From: Isoetes taiwanensis
Taxonomy: Eukaryota; Streptophyta; Lycopodiopsida; Isoetales; Isoetaceae
Assembly (NCBI GenBank): GCA_021234155.1
Contig: JAJEKV010000067.1
Span: 62,001 to 126,000 of the forward strand
Direction of reading: 5' to 3'
DNA length: 64,000 bases
Every line of letters starts with the position of its first letter. Position 1 is the first letter of the stretch. The translations under genes and the position numbers were made by a program. A model generated the notes under the pieces. That model ran no database searches. It was not told the DNA's origin and was given only the letters and a program-made list of their open reading frames with translations. Positions 11,450-22,600 of the stretch are shown in pieces.

Positions 11450-13094
11450 AGTGACTTAGCAAAGACGACATATGAATTTTACTAGCAACCAAGTAGGATA
11501 AAATTATCCTCACTTCCATATAGAACTGTTTCGTGTTTATTTACTATTTGTTTTCTATTTGAACGGAACTTGCTTTTTTTGTATTGTGGAGAGTTTATAG
11601 GCTATATCAAGTTTCCAAGAGAAAGGCTTATACAACTGTTTCATGTCCAATTTGGATGGAACTTCTCCTAGGAAGGCTTTAACCTTTTTATTCTCTCAGT
11701 GGATCAATGAATAAGTCCCATGCATTTATAAGTTATAACAACATTATAGAAAGAAAAAAGAAAAAGCTTCACGTGAGAACTATAGTGGCCTTTTAGACTA
11801 CAAAAATCTAGGCAAGTAATAAATGAGGAATAAACAAACTAGAAAAGGAAAGAAATTTCATTTATGTGATGAAGAGGCCCCAGGTATACGGAACAATCAA
11901 GATAAAGGACACATATTGATGATGATAAGCTTTTTTAACTTATATTTTGATGAACAAATGGCATCTTACTTTTAAAATTTGCGAAGCAAGCCATCAATGA
12001 TTAGCACCATAAGGAGATGCCCTTCCTATTTGGCTTTCAATTTGCCTTTGCCAAAAACATTACAATTATGTTGGGATCATGATGTTAGATTGCTACTATA
12101 TGTTGTTGATCTTTAGCAATGCCTTCACTGGCCGATCGTCCGAAGTCTTGAAGCCTTCAATCGAGTCGTATTGGTCGTAATGATTGTACTAGCCCATTGT
12201 ATGGGTCCCATGACCTATTGGTCTTCGTGGACGTTAAAAAAACTATTCTATTCTATTCTATTCTTCACTTGTTCAACTCTTTCTTGAATTAAGAAAAACT
12301 GTTAGCATTTCGAATTGTTAATTTATAAGTAGTGTTAAGAAAACTATTTGAAAGAATAGTTACCTTGCCACTAATGCCATAGTTGTCCGTGCCGATGCCG
12401 AATTTGTATGTTGGTTGAATGACAATGGACCTTCCTGAAAACCATAAAGATTTCGCCTCTTCGAACTACTCTAGACAACTGATCCTTTTAGCTTAGCTAA
12501 AAAAAAGTCCCAACAATTGTTAGTGGAATGCAAAATAACAAAAAAAAAAAAAAACCCAACTCTAAACAATTATAAATTCCATAAAGAAAAAAGAGACCTA
12601 TATATTTTAATAAAAGAGAAAAAAGGGTCAGAAAATGTACAAAATTGAAGAAAGGCTCATGATTTCAAAAACAAAACCAATCCTCTCAAAACCCAAAAAC
12701 TAGAATTATAGTAATTTAAAAAACCCGAAAACAAAAGAATCCAAAGCCTAGAGCTAGAATGGAAATCTCTCATAACTTGATCATGATGGAAAAGACCCAA
12801 AAAGTGATCTGGAAACTCAAAAATCAAGACTGGAACAACAAAAAAAAACCTAGAATAAAATCCTAACAATGATACTAAAGAATCAAAAATCAAGAAGAGA
12901 ATTATATGAAAGGCTTGAGAACAAGCTAAGGATTCAAAAATAGAAGAATTGATTGAGTACGTTTTTTAGATTATTTTTCATCATATTGAAGACAGCGCTT
13001 TTGTGGCCTTCAACTCTGTAGTTAAGATCTCTAAGCCAAATTACAATATTGAATTCCTCAACCACATTATAATGGCAGTAATTCTCCAATAATT
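11450..13094 (-). pseudogene. 3' part of an inverted, decayed copy of the 5-phosphatase gene
   Basis: The reverse complement aligns with the intact gene from mid exon 5 (about position 6155) through introns, exons 6 and 7 and 3' flank to about 7825. Recognisable pieces are the exon-5 end (rc of about 12960-13090), exon 6 (rc of about 12365-12480, AAGAGGCGAAATCTTTA...) and exon 7 (rc of about 12110-12176). Introns are retained, so it is a segmental inverted duplication. Exon 7 is interrupted by an 88-bp LINE tail and has lost the segment encoding PSWTDR. It is truncated at 13094, where a 26-bp terminal inverted repeat begins. The missing 5' part continues at 52851. Confidence 0.9.
12177..12264 (+). 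mobile_element. LINE 3' tail insertion ending in (TTCTA)n
   Basis: This piece matches the reverse complement of 57604-57705 almost base for base, including 'TGTACTAGCCCATTGTATGG' and an A-run followed by a TTCTA pentamer tract. It sits inside exon 7 of the decayed 5-phosphatase copy, replacing roughly 60 bp of coding sequence. It is therefore a severely 5'-truncated LINE insertion associated with a small target deletion. The near identity to the 57.6-kb copy suggests recent activity of the family. Confidence 0.85.
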
Positions 13095-13120
13095 ATTAGG
13101 GCGGATTTCGGGTCTCAAAA
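13095..13120 (+). repeat. Left terminal inverted repeat of the large insertion
   Basis: It starts ATTAGGGCGGATTT and pairs with 52825-52850 at 25 of 26 positions. It directly follows the truncated 5-phosphatase copy. Confidence 0.85.
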
Positions 13121-13435
13121 CAGCCTCCTATCAGCCATTCCACGTCATATTTCCGCTCCTTTTTCCCCATGCCACCTAGGATACCAAACTCTCATAATTA
13201 CAGATTTACTTGGAATATTCTCCCGGAATAAGGGGGATCGCACATTCATGGCGCCATATGTATTTAATTTTGTTGGTTGTCAGACAAACTGATGCAATAC
13301 GTGGTGCTTCTAAAAAGCCACTTGCATTATAGCATACCGACAACACATGATGGTGTCTCTTGGTTTGTGAGATACCAAGCGTGCGCGTCACCGATTCTTG
13401 TCTTGTGCTATTTTCATTTAGAGGCCATGCCCATA

Positions 13436-13602
13436 CAAGCTTCCCGCCTTCTACATTTCAAAATTTGAATGTGTAGGTTGAAGCTTTGTATTAGACTTTC
13501 ATTTCGAGGCGCTGCGACTGCGCCTTAAAAGTTCGTAAACCGGAATCTTTACTTCATCCCAATACAGACTTCCCGCCCCCTACAATTCGAAATTTGAATT
13601 TG
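13436..13602. repeat. Subterminal direct repeat
   Basis: A CTTCCCGCC...CTACA.TTC.AAATTTGAAT block at about 13440-13472 recurs at 13568-13600, 128 bp later. Such subterminal repeats often serve as transposase-binding sites. No ORF lies between the terminal repeat and about 13.7 kb. Confidence 0.45.
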
Positions 13603-13769
13603 CTTAATGTATAAAAGCATGGATTGTAGGAGAATGGACTTTTCGATTTCCATATGCACGTTGCAAATTTCAAAAAAAGGCTAGTAAGGGCGTTCGGCTC
13701 ACATGAAGCGAATTGGGCTGGGGCATACAAATTGTATACCTTAATTTCGCGCCGTGCGATCCACGCAGT

Positions 13770-14758
13770 ATGGAAGCTCCAAATGATGTCTGGATAAGGA
13801 TCCGACTGACTCACGAATATGCTCCAGTCTTAAATCGCAAAAAACGAGGTCTAAAAGATAAGAACTTAGACGTGTTGCGTCTTGCAGTCTCAAAAAGTGT
13901 CGACATCTGGGCGGATGGCAGTTTATATCCATTGGATCCGTTGAGTGGCAAGAAACCGTCATTTCGGGACATTTCAAATTTAGTTCGATTTTGTGGTGAC
14001 GGTAACTCTGGCCTCCTGGGATATTGTGAGAGATTGAGAGAGGATGAAGGCATTCGGAATCGAATACAGTTCCTTGAGATGAGCTGCTTCCGATTGTCAC
14101 AAGAGAATTGTAACTTAAACCAGCAACTCTTTTTTCTCTCGCTTCATTACTCCACTGTAATGAAGGAAAGGAATGACGGCTTCGGGAGGGGAACCTTTTT
14201 GAGATACGAAGTGGACAAGACCAAATTATTGATAGGGCAGCTGCAAGAAAAGATCCAAGAGCTCGAAAGAGCAAACTTTTGGCTTCAATATAGGTTAAAG
14301 AATTTGAAGAAAATACCCCTTGGCTTGCGAGAAAGGAAGAAGCACTTTCGACCGATAGAGGAACTGAAGTTTGGATCAGGTGAATTCAGACACAGGGTCA
14401 CGGCCACAAGGTCCGTTTACAACACTAGCAAAGGCCAATCAAAATCTGGGAAAACTAGAAGCAATCTTGGTTACGTAATGAAGAACCTAGCGACAAACAG
14501 AGAGATAGTGGACATGATTTGTCTGCCTACAACTCTTCTCTCAAGAAGATGGTATTGGAAATGATACTAGGAGAGATCTACAAGAAGCTAGAAGCGACAG
14601 ATGTACAGACTATTTGTGACGATGTAGGCATCAGTAGGCTTGGTTACCGTTCTCTATTCAAGCCATTCCACGAAGCGTTGAAAAGAATGGGCACAAAAAA
14701 AGTATTCGCTCCACGTCCACAAATTGTTGAGAATACAAGGGTTACTAGGACGTAAACC
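13770..14758 (+). pseudogene. N-terminal part of a transposase-like protein, with one frameshift
   Basis: The reading frame opens at MEAPNDVWIRIRLTHEY and runs to about 14510. It continues in another frame as HDLSAYNSSLKKMVLEMIL and ends at 14755-14757 (TAA). Residues about 150-180 (LIGQLQEKIQELERANFWLQ) look like a coiled coil. The tail GISRLGYRSLFKPFHEALKRMG resembles, from memory, the region preceding the core in a poorly described protein family of seed-free plants and invertebrates. It is the first gene inside the left terminal repeat and points inward. I read it together with 15566-17203 as one gene, split by about 0.8 kb. A frameshift is needed, so this copy is probably inactive. Confidence 0.5.
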
Positions 14759-14839
14759 GCTGCTTTGTAGAAATTCCTAGAATATTCCCTATTTCTTTAC
14801 TTAGGTATTTTTGGGTTTATGTTGTTCTAGCGGCGCCGC

Positions 14840-14975
14840 TTATAGTGCCGCCATAGCAGAGCAGAGTATTCTTGCCGCCATAGCAGAGTAGAGTGCCATA
14901 GCAGAGCAAAGTATTCTTGCCAGCGGAATGATCTTACCGGCGGAGTGATCTTGTAGGCAGCAGAGTATTCTTGTG
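14840..14975. repeat. Imperfect direct repeats, CCATAGCAGAGCAGAGTATTC type
   Basis: Three to four imperfect copies of 'gccatagcagag.agagt' alternate with 'attcttgcc.gcggaatgatctt' blocks. They lie between the two coding parts of the transposase-like gene, in a possible intron or small insertion. Confidence 0.6.
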
Positions 14976-15565
14976 TTTGCAGCGCCGCCGCCAAGCTTCA
15001 GTGGAACTTTATTTCAAGATCTGCTTCAGTGGCGGTTTCTTAAGCTTGATCCAACTTGCAGATCCGGCAAAGCTTCAATGCATCAAGCAACCAAACAGGA
15101 ACGGAGGAGCTTAAGCAAAACAAGAGCGTTTTTTTAGCCCCTGTTCTTGATCACCTCTTCTTGAGCCTCTGTTCTTCAGATTTGGCAATAGTTATTTCTG
15201 CAATAGTCTATTTAGAAGGACCTTTTTTCTTTTTCTTTTTTGGAAAAGCTAAAACAGAGCCTTACCGGCGACTCTGTAATGCCATTTCTCTGCACTACCA
15301 AGGCCAACAGAGTACTCTAATTCTACTTCTTCCGGATCTCCCAGGCATACAATCAAGCTCGATTTCAATCCACCAGAAACTAAAGAACTCGAATTTTAGA
15401 TTTGATTCTGCAGATTCAGGCAGAACTTACCCAGTAACGATCTTTGCAAACAATGCCAAATAAGTGATCTTATAGTCGATTTCTGTGTGCGCTAACAAGG
15501 GCAGCAGAGTACTTTAATTCCGGCCATATTCTCCCGAATCTGGCAAGCATGCAAGATTCAGTCGG

Positions 15566-17203
15566 TTGATTCAGAAGCTAACAAGAGAATTGCCCGTCGG
15601 AAACAAGCACGGAATTTCTACAAAGCAGCGGTTCACGCTGGGTAGCCGGCCGGAAACCCCTCGATCCGGCCGGTTACCTAGCACAAAGATGGTGTATGCC
15701 ATATTAGGAGAGATGCACCACGTTGAATGTGCTGGTCCTGGCATAGCCATAAAAGATAAGAATGGCAAGGATTGTTGTGATATAGTTGGAATGAATGAAC
15801 ACAATAATCTTTGAGTTGGCCTGGTTAGTCTCTTACAATTCCTTGTCAAATATTATGACTTAACAGTTGCATAAACTAATGGTGAGATTGAAGTTTGCAT
15901 AAAATTGGATGAAATGGAACTGAGCAAGTTTGAGAAGTATGAGAGGGTATCCGTTGTCATTATGAATAGAGCAATTAAGAATGCAATTGCATATGCTAAA
16001 TCAAAGAGCAACAAGAATAATAAAAAAGATGTAGAGGTGACGGACGAGGAGAAGAAGCGTGCCGAAAAATGGTTCTCATGTCAATTTGAAGATGACACCT
16101 GGTGGTTAGGTCCCTTTAAAGTTCAGAAAGAAACCCACGAGGTATTGAAATGGGTGTTCAATCAAACTGACATCCCGAATCTAATATCTAGATTCGAGGG
16201 AGGGGAAAAATTGCAACTAGATCACTACGGATCTTACAAAGTAATTTTTCATTTGGCGTCTGATTAAAAAACTGAGAAAGCAATGTACAACATAAGTGGA
16301 GGAGGACAAGGAACATGCAAAAGTTGTCTGTACTGCAATCATGCAAGGAAGTCAAGTACTGGGAAGACTATTTCAACCTTGTCCCTTAACCAAGCAAATG
16401 CTCCTAATAGAGGAGAACAAGATCCCAAGTTCCATGGCATTTTCCCTATTCCATTAGAGAGGGTTGATATCTGCACTTTGCACATCTTTGTGAGAATCAT
16501 CGACAAGATGATATTTTTGAGCTGCAGATTCGTGTGGAACATTTCAGACAAGAAGAGAAGAGAGGAAGGAATTCGTAGAGTTGAACATGTTCTATTAGAA
16601 GCAGGTTTGCATGGTGGCAATGTAACATTAGAGCTCGATGAGAAATGGGCAGGAGGAATATGTGTGCCTCGTAAGGTGTCAATTGGAGGGGTGAAAGCTC
16701 GACGCTTCATAAAAAATCATAGAGAGGCTCTGAACAGAAACCAGATGGGAGAGAAGGTCTATGAATATAGAAACTTGCTGGTTGATGCGGAGCAGGACCG
16801 CACAGATGGCGTTCGTTCAACATTGAGATAAAAAAAAAGCATGGGATGCATTGTCTGAATTGTTCCCATACATTCAGAGAATGGACCTCACAAGAGAAGA
16901 TGCAGAAATGTTCGTGCAAGCGAATAACAAATTTATTAGGACTTACATAGACGCACGGGGAGAGAGTGAAGTCACACACTACTTGCACATTTTTTGGGCT
17001 ATGCACCTTGGTTTTTTAGGAAGTATGGAAGCCTAGCAGTGTGGAGTGCACAAGGCATGAAGAAGTCGCATAAACAAGCTAAAATAGCCTTTCATCGTAA
17101 CGCTCAAAGAGGGGGTGGAAATGTGGGAACCAACCCTCTAAGACAGATGACAGAGTGGTTTTATAGAAGGGCGATGGCTAAATACGACAGAAAGTCGCTT
17201 TAA
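15566..17203 (+). pseudogene. Core of the transposase-like protein, with several stops and frameshifts
   Basis: Four blocks follow in order. 15905-16267 (LDEMELSKFEKYERVSVVIM...WWLGPFKVQKETHEVLKWVFNQTDI) ends in TAA, and the same frame continues at 16268-16831. That second block has CKSCLYC, FPIPLERVDICTLHIFVRIIDK and GGVKARRF. A frame change leads to WDALSELFPYIQRMDLTRED (16841-17000). Another leads to FFGYAPWFFRKYGSLAVWSAQGMKKSHKQAK...NPLRQMTEWFYRRA (to TAA at 17201-17203). I recall similar unnamed proteins in bryophytes, ferns and invertebrates, with the pattern I/LPLxxVxxxxLHxFxRIxD and a C-terminal QGMxKSHxQA. Its place near the terminal repeat suggests the element's transposase, but no catalytic triad is assigned. 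Confidence 0.5.
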
Positions 17204-17354
17204 GGAGCAACCCAGAAGTCGTAAACACCATTGGCATAATGCTGAAGAGAAAACGGAAACTTGCTTGGCAACATTCTAGGGCCCCACTAGCATCGCAACA
17301 GTGGAGATCTAAGAGAGAAAGAATCGGTAAAGTATACTTGTAATGTGTAGTATG

Positions 17355-17420
17355 TTCACACGACGCGGAGTACTTGCCTCCAACCTCGTTTGCACAACTG
17401 TAGCTTCGTGTCGTGTGATC
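17355..17420. repeat. Hairpin 1 of the CACACGACGCGAA family
   Basis: The arm TCACACGACGCGG pairs with the arm TTCGTGTCGTGTGA across a loop of about 36 bp. It lies between the convergent ends of the transposase-like gene (+) and a coiled-coil gene (-). Confidence 0.8.
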
Positions 17421-17426
17421 TTATTT

Positions 17427-17494
17427 GGATCATATGGCGCGAATAGTGAAGTTCGCTATTGCTTGCATTTATGTGGCTTCGTGTCGTATGATGC
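17427..17494. repeat. Hairpin 2 of the CACACGACGCGAA family
   Basis: The arm GGATCATATGGCGCGAA pairs with CTTCGTGTCGTATGATGC. It sits in tandem with hairpin 1 in the same convergent gap, with an unrelated loop sequence. Confidence 0.75.
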
Positions 17495-17574
17495 TTTACA
17501 AGATAATAATAAAAAAAGGTTACTTTTGATTAAAGTTGTGAAAATTGTTACATTGAAAAATAAAATACGACGAC

Positions 17575-18041
17575 TTATTGTTGCTCCAGTGCGAGCTCTT
17601 CTTCATTATCTTCATCATCATCATCAGCTTCGTCCTCATCTTCGTCTTCGTCTCTTCTCCTCAAGCCAGCAATCACCCTATCCAAATGTTCCTCCAATCT
17701 GTCCACCATCTCTTTGTACATGTCCCGCTCCTGTCCCAATACCACAACGTGTTCTTCTGCCTGAATTAGCAACCTCGTTGCTGTCATAACCACCTCAGTG
17801 CAGTTATTGGGGCATAACCTTTCCCTCCTGTCTAGCCTTCTGTTCAACCGCCTGATATGCCTCTCCTGGCTACGAAGCATGAGAAATTCTCTTCTTCTTT
17901 CTGCTGAATTGTAACGGCATTTTTATTTAGAAGATCGTCTTGCTCCTTCAACCTCTTCATTAGAATACCCAACACTATGTCAGAAGGGAGTTCTATCCTC
18001 GGGCGTTTTCCCTTATCAGCGGTTGAGGATGTGGAGGCCAT
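17575..18041 (-). pseudogene. MASSSS-family coiled-coil protein, copy 1, frameshifted
   Basis: It starts MASTSSTADKGKRPRIELPSDIVLGILMKRLKEQDD at 18041. It breaks frame near 17880 and continues LRSQERHIRRLNRRLDRRERLC, a heptad-rich middle (MYKEMVDRLEEHLDRVI) and an acidic tail of D/E residues to 17575. A single missing base would join the two parts into a protein of about 155 residues. The N-terminus (Met-Ala, Ser-rich, basic patch, then LPxDIxLxxxMKRxKE) matches the gene at 47116-47493 and, more loosely, the one at 18482-18898. There is a TATA-like element about 90 bp upstream. Function unknown; coiled coil suggests a structural or DNA-associated partner. Confidence 0.6.
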
Positions 18042-18130
18042 AGATGAAAAATGGGAGGGACGTTAAGATTATAGAAGTGAAGGGAGCAAAGACTCTAACC
18101 GGCGGAAGGAGCACAATGCAAGGACCTCAA

Positions 18131-18137
18131 TTTATAC
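18131..18137 (-). promoter_or_regulatory. TATA-like box upstream of MASSSS copy 1
   Basis: GTATAAA on the minus strand, about 90 bp before the start codon at 18041. The other two family members have TATA-like boxes at about the same distance (18988-18996 and 47577-47587). Confidence 0.45.
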
Positions 18138-18267
18138 ATATTAGCACTTGAACATATTAAATACAGTAGGCTGCTATCGCATGTGTCGAGCGGATTCTGT
18201 CGGCTGTCCGCTAGAACACATTAATGGTACTGTCCACTGGAACACATTAACTATTCTAAGTACACTG

Positions 18268-18333
18268 TATCACACCACGCGAAATCTGCACACGTGCTTT
18301 AAAAGCTTATGAAGGGTTTCGCTTCGTGTGACC
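18268..18333. repeat. Hairpin 3 of the CACACGACGCGAA family
   Basis: The arm ATCACACCACGCGAA pairs imperfectly with TTCGCTTCGTGTGA. It lies between the start of one minus-strand coiled-coil gene and the end of the next. Confidence 0.65.
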
Positions 18334-18481
18334 TGTCGTGTCATTTTCTCTACCACGGATATTGAAAATTAAAAATAGGAAACGTAATATTTGGAACATT
18401 TTTCAAAAACTTTTTCCATTGCGAAACAAAATAATTACAAACATTAAAAAAAAACGGGCCCCTCTAGGAGGAGCCCGATGC

Positions 18482-18898
18482 CTATGATCGCCGGGCAAGC
18501 TCTTCCTGGAGGGCACTGATAAATTTTTTCTGCTCCTCCAACATGATTGCCTACCCCGCAACCACGTTCTCATACTCTGCAACCTTATCTTCCCGCTCAT
18601 CGAGTTGAGCTCGGGCAGCCTCGCCCGCTTCGATTGCGGTCCTAAGCCTCTCTTGGAGGTTAGATCTCGTGGCGCACAATTCGCGTTCTATGGCAGCCCG
18701 CTGATTGTCGCGCACTAAAATCACCTCCCTATAGAAGGCGGCCTTGTCCTATGCCGCAACTAGCTTGGCGACGTCTTCATCATTCTTTTCTTTCAGAAGG
18801 CGGATCTGTTCCTCCTCTTCAGCACGATTGTTCTTAATTGCTTTCACCAGAACTTGAGACAAGATCTCGGCAGGGATGGAACTGGAGCTGGAGGCCAT
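18482..18898 (-). pseudogene. MASSSS-family coiled-coil protein, copy 2, with two in-frame TAG codons
   Basis: The frame opens MASSSSSIPAEILSQVLVKAIKNNRAEEEE at 18898. It stays open through coiled-coil sequence (EEQIRLLKEKNDEDVAKLVAA, RTAIEAGEAARAQLDERDDKVAEYENVV) to a TAG at 18482-18484. It is interrupted only by TAG at 18749-18751 and 18551-18553. Without them it would encode 138 residues. There is no frameshift, which is unusual for a decayed gene beside frameshifted neighbours. It is either young decay by point mutation or, less likely, tolerated TAG readthrough. A TATA-like box is at 18988-18996. Confidence 0.6.
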
Positions 18899-18987
18899 TG
18901 AAAGAGATGGGAGAACAGGAGAGATGGCTGAGGGCGGATGTGGTAGAACAGGAGATGGCGGATAGGAGAAGACAAAGGCCTCCGACC

Positions 18988-18996
18988 TTTTATATA
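18988..18996 (-). promoter_or_regulatory. TATA-like box upstream of MASSSS copy 2
   Basis: TATATAAAA on the minus strand about 90 bp before the start at 18898, followed by a purine-rich leader. Confidence 0.5.
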
Positions 18997-19424
18997 GAAA
19001 CTAGAGATACGTTGGAATCTACGGTTGCAAGTACCGATAAAGTTGTGTAATAATCCTACGAGGTGAAATTATAGCATGCAATTAGGCAACGGTAGCCTAT
19101 GTTCGCATCATGGGATCTGTCAGATCCTAGCCGTACTGTATGCAGGCCCATTTAATCAATCCTTTGGTCGTACAAAAGACGGTGTTATTGTGGCAGCGCA
19201 TGCCACGTCCTTGGCATGATGTTGTCATCCGCATGCCACGTATGTGAGTAGATGTTGTCATCTGCATGCCACGTGCTTTGAGTGCTGGCGCTTGCCAAAC
19301 CTAGATATGACTAATTCGCATTTACCTGCAAGATATCACATAATCTAGCTAGATATTTGTGTTACAGATAGTTTTCTATTAATAAATCAGGAATTTGTAC
19401 ATACAACGAGGTGTACGTTATGGA

Positions 19425-19491
19425 GATCATACGACGCGAAATCCATTGATTGCTAGCTAATTGCAAGCATGGCATTTCGCATCGTGTGATC
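19425..19491. repeat. Hairpin 4 of the CACACGACGCGAA family
   Basis: The arm GATCATACGACGCGAA pairs with TTCGCATCGTGTGATC. It is the last hairpin before the nested middle region begins about 80 bp further on. Confidence 0.8.
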
Positions 19492-19589
19492 TTTTAATAA
19501 AACAAAACATACATTTGAACAAGAGAATAAATATATCATCGAAAACAATAATATATCTCTTATCACTCATATATATACAATTATATGAG

Positions 19590-19611
19590 CTCTACCAACA
19601 TGTTGGTAGAG
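19590..19611. repeat. Perfect 22-bp palindrome near the left end of the nested element
   Basis: CTCTACCAACA followed by TGTTGGTAGAG, directly inside the AT-rich end repeat. Confidence 0.7.
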
Positions 19612-22600
19612 ATTGATCTCGGCCGTCCATCTCCTCGAGATGGGCCGGTTAGCATTGACGTGACACCTCGAATCACCCCAAAGAGCCCCTTCATTTGGGG
19701 CTTTTGATATGTGACGTCGGATTTAAGGAATTAAATTGGGGCTTTTAATCCGGGCCGTCAATTTTGCTCTTCACTTTTCTCGCTTCTCCCTATTGGCGAC
19801 AACGGGAACTCCGGAGAATGGCGGCCTCAATTTTGCTCTTAAGCTTTTACGTTGCATTCGGTGGTACTCTCCTGGAGTTTTGGAATGGCGATGGGATTGT
19901 GGGCATGGCCTAGGTTTCAATCAACCCCGCAAAGGCAGGATTTTGTGGAGATCTTGGGCACAAACATTGCCCGCTTGATCCTAAAGACAAGCTTGAGTCC
20001 TTTGTTGAGCTCAGATGTTTGTGCTTGCCTTGTTAGACTTCGAGGCTCAAGTAATAACTCCGTGAGAGGAGCCAAGAGGGTTAATAAGTGAAGTATTAAA
20101 GATCTACACTCGGACAAAAGATCATCGGTGATTACCGTAGGAATGTGATAAAAAAGCCCCATCCTCGCTCCCGCGCCATTTGTGATTGTCGATGTTCCGA
20201 TAACGCCCTCGCTTCATCCGTGCTAAGACCACTTCACTCTGCGCTTGGTCAACACCAGCCCAGACCGTTGACAAGGGAAATGATGGTATGGGAAACTCAA
20301 CTTGGTCGGTCCGGCCTTTCGATAAGAATATTATCTTCTACCGCCATTAGGCGAAGAATCGTAGATTTGCGCTTGCAGAATGAGCTATGATTTTGAGTTG
20401 CCGGTTAAGCTTTTGAGCTTTGAATCAGTAGAAGCCGGATGCCATTCACAGCGACCCCAATTGGTAAGCTTCTTTTTCTTATTTATCGATTCAATAGCTA
20501 CAATAATCCCGTGAATTGATGTGTTTAAAAGGCTGGTTCAGGTTTATTCCAGAAAGTTGCACTTCCCCAGATATTGTGTGTGTTCCATATTTCATAGTCA
20601 TTATTTACATTGTGTGTAGATTCCATATCCTTTATTGATCTGTCAATGGTTCTATGACATGCCCTTGGAACTCGAGTTTCTCTGTTAGTTTGGCATGCAA
20701 TACTTCTGAAATCGAATCTGGAAATACAAATCCCATTAGATCAAATCCATGGAGACGGTGCCCCAAGTTTAGGGAAATAGGTGAATGGCTTGCAGATGTT
20801 CCTGTTTGATTTTTTGCAGCAGGATATGCGGTCTCAACTTTATTATAGCAAGGTCAAATGTTGAAGCTGTGGCATGCATAAATATTGTGGTATAAGCAAC
20901 ATGCATATTGCCATGCGCCCCACTGAATGTTCCTTAAAAGCAAGCAACCCCATAAAAGCAAGTTTCATTGCAAAGGCAACAAAATCTGACGCTACACATG
21001 TTATGCTAGCAGAATTTAAGCCAGACCAACTACCTTGCCCGATATTATCTATTCTCTGGGGAATAAGTGGGTAGACAAGCAATAATCGTAAACAATTGAC
21101 AAAGTTGCGGTATACAAACAAATGATAATGAAGATGAAGCTCATATAGTAGAATATCACTAGAGTTCTCGCAGTTTTTCCATTCTGGTTCATTTGAAGAA
21201 CAAAGAGTTTGTCTTCTAAATTTTTGTATCTGCACCACATACAGCCATGATTTTGTAAACCGTTGTGGTAAGCTTCTTTTTTATTTTATGTATGTTGGCA
21301 TCTTTGAAAGAACTTCGTGGTTTTTGGCATCATTTGTTGTAGAGATCATATACATGGAGCGGGAGGAAGCCTGCTCTGGTTGTTATCGCTGATTTAGGAA
21401 ATGCCCATGTTGACTTTACTGAAGCGGACACTATAATTGATCCAAAAGGTGTTGTGTATACACCGCGAGGAGGTGCATATCTCAATTCTATAATGTCCAT
21501 CCTATTCTGGAACAATGCATTGCAAAAGTATAGAGTGGGCTTTTTGTTTTTAATTTTCTTGCTGGTTGAGTCCTTGTGATGATTCCATATGATTATAGGT
21601 CCGTTTCTTCTTAAGTTTTTGCAATTGCATCTTTTTTTTTCTCCTGGTTCCTTTCCGCTTGTTTGACTGTCATTTTGTTTTGCGGACAAAGTGGTTGATG
21701 AAGAAAGCTGCAACCGACAAGCTTTGTATGTTTTCCTTTGTCTTTCTTATAATGTACAACTCCGGTTGGTACACCTTTCTCGCATGACTGATTTAACAAG
21801 TAGTCAATTGCTATGTATGAAGTATACTATTGCTAGTTTTCTATCTTTGGTGAATGATTGGAATTCATCCTTCTGAGACAAGGCACTTGCTTCGCTTGCT
21901 TTGTGAAGTGGTTAATCATCTTCAACTTGAAGTCGTCATTTATTCGGTTTTATTATCCGTCAAGCAAAGAGCGGGCAAACACGGTCGTATGCAAGTAATG
22001 TTTGATGGCTACCGAAGTGAGGTCGCCTCCTTTATGCGATCTAGTTCCCTTTGTCTCTCGATAATATTATGTAAGTTAACCATCATCACACATGAGGAAT
22101 GTCCGGATATGTCTGATAGACTAAAGGGGAATGCATGCGACAGACAGGAAAGCCCACTGATGTTTCATTTTGCTATAGCTCCACATTAGATGAGTCTTGC
22201 CTCATTCGCTTTAAAGCTGTTGTCACCATCATATGTTGCTACTGTGGTTGCTATCGATAAATTTGAGGAGTGTATATGTTCTAGAATTGTAGTGTTTGAT
22301 TTAGTTGTTGCGAGTGTAGATGAATATATGATGTTCACGTGTTAACTTGCTTCAGTTTCATGTAGGTTTTGCTAAGGTGTTAACAGATGTTTAATAACTT
22401 AAGGAAGAATGTTGTTGACCCTGGAACATGGAATATTTGCATTTTTCTCTAGTCGATGGCCAGGTTACTAAATTATTTTCTTTTGAACAATGTGTTGCAT
22501 GGAGGCCAATCTTAAAGCCTTTTCCAAACGAGCAGGAGGTGCTGCTTTGGTAGAGAACATTGGTCATTGTGGGGAAAGAAGGTAGGCTTGAGGTGTTCCA

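Noticed and set aside
17343-17789. 148-residue plus-strand ORF across hairpins 1 and 2
   Set aside because: It runs through the hairpins and antisense to the acidic tail of the coiled-coil gene; a shadow frame.
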